A stretch of 9,109 nucleotides of DNA from Acidobacteriota bacterium. GTDB lineage: Bacteria; Acidobacteriota; Terriglobia; Acidiferrales; UBA7541. The notes under the pieces were generated by a model that searched no databases, was not told where the DNA came from, and worked only from the letters and a program-made list of their open reading frames with translations. The position numbers were made by a program, and so were the translations under genes. Positions 5,437-9,109 of the stretch are shown in pieces; position 1 is the first letter of the stretch; every line of letters starts with the position of its first letter. The stretch spans positions 18,845 through 27,953 of the forward strand of contig QHZC01000398.1 of NCBI GenBank assembly GCA_003224515.1, in the 5' to 3' direction.

Positions 5437-5610
5437 TGGGTGCGGTGCCGGATAAGAATCCCCCCGAGTTGTGAAGGGGGGTGCCGCGGGTGGGACATGC
5501 TGTGTGTTTGTTCGGGTGACCAACCCCTTGCGGTCTTTGGTCTTGCAAGGGATTGGTCATTCTCCTTCCGGGTTGTCTCTTTGCATCTTCTATCTCCGGC
5601 ACCCTCCCCA
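5437..5610. repeat. Structured palindromic element (MITE-like or non-coding RNA candidate)
   Basis: The outer arms are TGGG (5437-5440) and GGTGCCGGA (5444-5452), pairing with TCCGGCACC (5595-5603) and CCCA (5607-5610) around a symmetric 3-nt internal loop. A further AGAA (5455-5458) pairs with TTCT (5588-5591). Enclosed are two hairpins: CCCCCC/GGGGGG (5460-5465/5476-5481, loop 10 nt) and the long stem at 5514-5562. The ends are TG and CA, as in many transposable-element termini, but no clear target-site duplication flanks it. The heptamer GGTGCCG is repeated at 5480-5486, so the right arm could alternatively pair there. No protein-coding sense was found. Confidence 0.55.
5514..5562. repeat. 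Long stem-loop, 15-nt arms
   Basis: TGACCAACCCCTTGC (5517-5531) and GCAAGGGATTGGTCA (5545-5559) are inverted copies with a single mismatch, around a 13-nt loop. In RNA the stem can extend to 5514/5562 through two G-U pairs and one G-C. Such length is very unlikely by chance. Neither side is followed by a T-run, so it is not a typical rho-independent terminator, though it could protect the 3' end of the upstream minus-strand transcript. Confidence 0.75.
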
Positions 5611-5705
5611 AATCTCTAGAAGCGTTAACCGTTCCGTTTCTTTATCTTAAGTCGCCATTTTCATTCGACGAAGCATGTCTATCTCGCCCAACGTTAAGAG
5701 TCTGC

Positions 5706-7028
5706 TCAAGCGGCGTGAAATCCGACTTTCTGCATCGCGAATTGCGCTTCGGAATTCTTCATGAAGGTGTTCCACACAAAGCCGCTGCGGTGGTTTTCTG
5801 CCATCAGCATAGTAATTCCCAGGTCAATACCCAGCACATCCGCGTCATACCACCCCGTGAGCGGATTGAAAGCATCGACAAAGCTGTACTTCACCCATGC
5901 CTTTTCCCGGTAGCGCCCGCGCAGATTCCGCAAGACGCGCATGCAATCGTCAAAAAGAAAGGGAACAGAGCCGCCCGTCGCGCAGGGTACGATGCTTCCA
6001 TCAATGGGCCCCTGCGCCGGCGGGCCGCCCCACGCCGTGTAGCCTTTCACGTAGTCGGAAGCGCTAATTCCCCATAGATCATCGCTGTAGTCGGGAAAGC
6101 GATCGTGCAATGAGAGACAGAAGAGTCTGTGGGCTTTGGTGGCTTTGATCGAATTCTCGAAATAATCGGTGTAGGCATCGCGTTTCTTGCGGAAATCAAA
6201 CCACGCATGTGAATACTGATGCGTGAAAATCGGATCGTTGCCGGAAATATATTCGATTCCCTGATATTGAATCTTCGGGCGCGTCCAGGCATTCCATGAA
6301 CTCGCCGGGATCGGATGCGTCGGCGAACCGATTGCCAGCAGATAAATCATCATCAATTCGCAGTAGTGTTCCCACCGCGCGTTCAGAAATCCAGATTCCG
6401 GTGTCCAGCCCATGGAGAGGGTTGAGCCACCATTCAGCATCCACGGCCAGTCAACCCGCTCATAGATTTTCGTGGCCAGATCTTTGATCTCCTGATCGGC
6501 AAAGTATTGCCGGGCCGTAAGGACGCCGCAAAGCAAGAGCGAAGAGTCGATGGAAGAGAGCTCACACTTCTCCCAGCGCTTTCCAGTGTCCATGTGAACG
6601 AAGTGAAAAAAGAATCCGCGCTCATTCGGCAAATCGTGCGCCAGGAATCGCAGCGTCTTGCGCACGCGTTCGAGAATCTCAGGAGACTTGCCATAGCCAC
6701 GCTGGTCGCCAATGCACAGGCTACTCAGTCCAAATCCCGTGGCGGCGATACTCGACATCATCCGCGAATCGTGGCCATTGGCCAGGGCGCGATCCTTGAC
6801 CTGTCCGGATTTTTGACTTGCTTGGTCCCAGAAGAATTGGAAAGTCGCACGCTGAATTTCGTCCAGGAGTTGGGCGTCCGTTCCTTGGTAGGGCGCGCCG
6901 CTTGGCTCCGGGAAGGATCGCGACGCCCGCTTCCCGCAACCAGCCAGCGTTGTGAGCGGTGAGGCGATCAAACCGATTCCGTAAATCCTCACGACCTCTC
7001 TTCGGGAAACGGGGCGCGCGCCAATCAT
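5706..7028 (-). CDS. Glycoamylase-like (PF10091, GH144-like) lipoprotein, candidate beta-1,2-glucanase
   Basis: The product is 440 residues from the ATG at 7028, chosen because AAGGA lies 7 nt upstream and it clears the preceding gene; an in-frame extension to 7148 would overlap that gene by over 100 nt. The N-terminus has a twin-arginine motif (SRREVV, 8-13), a short hydrophobic stretch, and a lipobox LAGC with C31, so it is probably a Tat-exported lipoprotein. The mature part shows the all-alpha (alpha/alpha)6-type features of the family: TFQFFWDQA (62-70), SSIAATGFGLSSLCIG (92-107), SSIDSSLLLCGVL (158-170), ELMMIYLLAIGSPTHP (224-239), FTHQYSHAWFDFR (268-280), GYTAWGGPP (329-337), DGSIVPCATGGS (343-354) and GIDLGITMLMAENHRSG (400-416). 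Pfam calls this glycoamylase, but characterised bacterial members (GH144) are endo-beta-1,2-glucanases. It follows a GH3 beta-glucosidase by 13 nt, the same pairing known for sophorooligosaccharide breakdown. Substrate is inferred; length appears complete. Confidence 0.9.
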   Translation of the reverse strand: MIGARPVSRREVVRIYGIGLIASPLTTLAGCGKRASRSFPEPSGAPYQGTDAQLLDEIQRATFQFFWDQASQKSGQVKDRALANGHDSRMMSSIAATGFGLSSLCIGDQRGYGKSPEILERVRKTLRFLAHDLPNERGFFFHFVHMDTGKRWEKCELSSIDSSLLLCGVLTARQYFADQEIKDLATKIYERVDWPWMLNGGSTLSMGWTPESGFLNARWEHYCELMMIYLLAIGSPTHPIPASSWNAWTRPKIQYQGIEYISGNDPIFTHQYSHAWFDFRKKRDAYTDYFENSIKATKAHRLFCLSLHDRFPDYSDDLWGISASDYVKGYTAWGGPPAQGPIDGSIVPCATGGSVPFLFDDCMRVLRNLRGRYREKAWVKYSFVDAFNPLTGWYDADVLGIDLGITMLMAENHRSGFVWNTFMKNSEAQFAMQKVGFHAA

Positions 7029-7035
7029 TTGGGTA

Positions 7036-7040
7036 TCCTT
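7036..7040 (-). promoter_or_regulatory. Ribosome binding site AAGGA of the GH144-like gene
   Basis: The minus strand reads AAGGA, then 7 nt, then ATG at 7028-7026. The site lies between the GH3 stop codon (7045-7043) and this start, supporting the shorter start and translation from a shared transcript. Confidence 0.7.
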
Positions 7041-7042
7041 GC

Positions 7043-9109
7043 CTATTTTGTGATTTGAAGTGTCGCTTCGGAGCCGTGACTCGAGTCTGGACTTACCCAG
7101 AGCGTGACACGCGCTGGCTCGGCGGCGAACTTGTTTTGATCGTTCCATATGGCAAACGCTTCGGGCCCGAGCGTGAACGTCACCCTTTTGGTTTCACCGG
7201 GAGCAAGCGCAATGCGCTGGAAAGCACTCAGCGCCCGGACCGGCTGCGCGATGCTAGTTCCTTGTAACCGCAAGTAAAGTTGGACGGTTTCCTCTCCGGC
7301 TCGTGTTCCCGTGTTGGTAATCTCCGCGTTGACGCTCATGACCGTCTTTGCGGCTCGCTCGCTCGATTGAAGTAGTTCATTCAGTGTCTGCGCACTCAGC
7401 CGTGTCTTCTCGATCTTGAGGTCTCCGTAGCGGTAGCTGGTATAGGACAGCCCGTACCCGAATGGGAACTGCGGGCTGTTCTGCTCGTCGATGTAACGCG
7501 AGACGAATTTGTCGGCGGCATTCTTCGGGGGATGAGTTATGTCGATTTGACCCGTAGGGCGCCCGGTACTCAGGGCATCGTAGTACAAAGGTTCTTGTCC
7601 GACGCTCCTCGGCCAACTCACCACCAGCTTCCCGCCCGGATTCGCCTCGCCAAAAATTGTGCGCATGAGGGCGGGCCCGGCTTGCACACCCGGAAACCAC
7701 GCAGCCAGAACCGCGGGCACGCGCTCAAATGCCCATGGAAGTGTCAGCGGCCGCCCACTGAACACCACCAGAACGACTGGCTTTTCGGTTGCCACGACTT
7801 GCTCCAGGAGTTGCTGTTGCTGTCCCGGCAGGCCGAGGTACGCGCGCGAAGCCGCTTCACCCGTCATTTCGGGAGCGCTTTCTCCTAATGCAAGAATCAC
7901 GGCATCGGATTGCTCTGCAGCTTTAACAGCCTCCGCTATTTGCTCAACCGATCCGCCGATGATCTCGGTCCCTTTTGCGTAACGAACGTGTTCCGCCCCA
8001 AGTTTTTGCGTGAGCGCAGAACGCAGAGTGATGACGTCCTCGGGCCGCGCTTGCCCGGACCAGCAACCCAGCATGTCGCGAGGATCGTCGGCCAGCGGGC
8101 CGATCAGCGCAATGGTTTTCGCGTCGGCCGAGAGCGGCAAAACGGGCGCTTCGCCCGGGAAGTTCCGATTCTTCAGCAGCACGAAGGATCTTTCGGCGGC
8201 TATGCGCGCCAAGGCGAGACTCTCCGGCTGAACCATCGCGCCCGCTTCACGTGCCTCGTCCACATAAGGATGTTCGAACAGACCCAGCCCGAATTTCACG
8301 CGCAGCACGCGCCGCACGGCCTCATCCACGGCGGCCTCCGGAACCTCCCCGGAGCGCACCAGTTGCGCCAGATTTTCGTGGTAAAGGCTGCTGGCCATGT
8401 CCATGTCAACACCGCCGAGAAAGGCTTTGCGTGCGGCCGTCGCACCATCATTGGCGATTCCGTGTGGGATGAGTTCGGCGATAGAGGTCCAATCGCTGTC
8501 CACAAGCCCCTGGAATCCCCACTCCTTCCGCAAAATCTGTTTCAGGGTGAAAGGATTCGCGGAGGCCGGTACCCCATTCAGCGAATTAAACGCGCTCATG
8601 AGCGTGGCAGCGCCCGCGTCGACCGCCGCGCGAAATGGCGGCAAATAAAATTGCCGCAAAGTGTGTTCGGAAAGCTCCACTGCATTGTAATCACGGCCGC
8701 CTTCTGCAGCGCCGTAGCCAACATAGTGCTTCGGGCACGCCGCGATACTGTCAGCCGCATCCAGCCGCGCGCCTTGATAACCGCGCACATAGGCCCGCGC
8801 CAGGGCCGCCCCAAGATAAGGGTCTTCACCAGATCCTTCGGCGATCCTTCCCCAGCGCGCATCTCTTGCGATGTCAACCATCGGGGAAAATGTCCAGCGA
8901 ATTCCGCTCGCGGATGTTTCACGCGCCGCTATCCGCGCCGTTCGTTCGACCAATTCCGGATCCCAGCTGGAGGCCAGGCCCAACGGGATCGGAAACTCCG
9001 TTCGAAATCCGTGAATCACGTCGAGGCCAAACAGAAGAGGAAGGTGCAATCGGGACTGCTCTACGGCGATGTGTTGAAAGGCATTTACTTCGCGCGCCGT
9101 AGTAATGTT
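7043..9109 (-). CDS. bglX: BglX-type GH3 beta-glucosidase, 5' end beyond the window
   Basis: The frame is open from the right edge to a TAG at 7045-7043, giving 688 visible residues; roughly the first 70-100 residues, including any signal peptide, are missing. Numbering from the first visible codon, the GH3 barrel is clear: EQSRLHLPLLFGLDVIHGFR (17-36), FPIPLGLASSWDP, FSPMVDIARDARWGRIAEGSGEDPYL, and KHYVGYG (127-133). The catalytic nucleophile is the Asp of SDW (D206). The second domain carries ALGESAPEMTGEAASRA (407-423), whose Glu residues include the likely acid/base, and FPGVQAG followed by GEANPGGKLVVSWPR. The C-terminus (about 565-688) is a fibronectin III-like domain with ITNTGTRAGEETVQLYL. 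These exo-acting enzymes release glucose from the non-reducing end of beta-gluco-oligosaccharides, usually in the periplasm. It is upstream of, and cotranscribed with, the GH144-like gene. GH3 membership is certain; linkage preference is not readable from sequence. Confidence 0.95.
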   Translation of the reverse strand, partial: NITTAREVNAFQHIAVEQSRLHLPLLFGLDVIHGFRTEFPIPLGLASSWDPELVERTARIAARETSASGIRWTFSPMVDIARDARWGRIAEGSGEDPYLGAALARAYVRGYQGARLDAADSIAACPKHYVGYGAAEGGRDYNAVELSEHTLRQFYLPPFRAAVDAGAATLMSAFNSLNGVPASANPFTLKQILRKEWGFQGLVDSDWTSIAELIPHGIANDGATAARKAFLGGVDMDMASSLYHENLAQLVRSGEVPEAAVDEAVRRVLRVKFGLGLFEHPYVDEAREAGAMVQPESLALARIAAERSFVLLKNRNFPGEAPVLPLSADAKTIALIGPLADDPRDMLGCWSGQARPEDVITLRSALTQKLGAEHVRYAKGTEIIGGSVEQIAEAVKAAEQSDAVILALGESAPEMTGEAASRAYLGLPGQQQQLLEQVVATEKPVVLVVFSGRPLTLPWAFERVPAVLAAWFPGVQAGPALMRTIFGEANPGGKLVVSWPRSVGQEPLYYDALSTGRPTGQIDITHPPKNAADKFVSRYIDEQNSPQFPFGYGLSYTSYRYGDLKIEKTRLSAQTLNELLQSSERAAKTVMSVNAEITNTGTRAGEETVQLYLRLQGTSIAQPVRALSAFQRIALAPGETKRVTFTLGPEAFAIWNDQNKFAAEPARVTLWVSPDSSHGSEATLQITK

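Larger units (their letters stand above)
5160..5705. other. Long non-coding stretch rich in inverted repeats
   Basis: No convincing coding region is found in about 545 nt between the small basic protein and the GH144-like gene. No tRNA-like T-loop or CCA pattern was seen. Instead the stretch contains several inverted repeats (listed separately), which is unusual beside the compact gene packing elsewhere. TGTTGCGC occurs twice (5313-5320 and 5340-5347). Part of the right side must hold the 3' end of the GH3/GH144-like transcript, but no classic stem plus T-run terminator was recognised there. Confidence 0.6.

Noticed and set aside
5460..5481. C6/G6 hairpin as a rho-independent terminator
   Set aside because: No run of T follows on either strand; it fits better as part of the larger palindromic element.
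5160..5705. tRNA, CRISPR array or small transposase in the gene-free stretch
   Set aside because: No tRNA T-loop or acceptor pairing, no regularly spaced direct repeats and no transposase-like frame were seen.
5553..6077. Plus-strand open frame of 174 codons at the end of the GH144-like gene
   Set aside because: It lies mostly antisense to the well-supported glycoside hydrolase and shows no family features or ribosome binding site; it is a shadow frame.

Overview
The window reads as chromosomal DNA from a moderately GC-rich soil heterotroph, most likely an Acidobacteriota member. This is an inference from protein style only: exported RraA-like and DUF4380 proteins, a PQQ dehydrogenase, a heme-binding domain of the type common in Acidobacteria, Planctomycetes and Verrucomicrobia, and a BglX-type GH3 enzyme. 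No rRNA or marker gene is present to confirm it. Nearly every recognisable protein has an export signal, so this is a cell-envelope carbohydrate or oxidation locus.

Left block (1-2710, minus strand): an exported RraA-family aldolase-like protein, then an exported DUF4380 protein (mutarotase-like fold), then a PQQ-dependent dehydrogenase whose 3' part lies beyond the left edge. The last two genes are only 4 nt apart. A divergent intergenic region (2711-2921) carries a good sigma70-type promoter for the plus strand, followed by two overlapping small hairpins.

Middle block (2922-4931, plus strand): a secreted diheme cytochrome c, then an SMP-30/gluconolactonase-family gene broken by a frameshift and a small deletion near 4180. 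A plausible reading of the two divergent blocks is one periplasmic oxidation module. The dehydrogenase would oxidise a sugar or alcohol and pass electrons to cytochrome c, with a lactonase opening any lactone and a mutarotase-fold partner. The substrate is unknown.

Next come a small, very basic coiled-coil protein (4962-5159, minus) and about 545 nt of non-coding DNA (5160-5705). That stretch is rich in inverted repeats, including a 15-bp-arm stem-loop nested inside a longer imperfect stem (5437-5610). This is the least explained part of the window and may be a MITE or repeat element, or a structured RNA.

Right block (5706-9109, minus strand): a BglX-type GH3 beta-glucosidase whose 5' end lies beyond the right edge, followed 13 nt later by a Tat-type lipoprotein of the glycoamylase-like (PF10091/GH144-like) family. 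That pairing is typical of beta-1,2-glucan (sophorooligosaccharide) degradation in other bacteria, so it is a reasonable candidate function.
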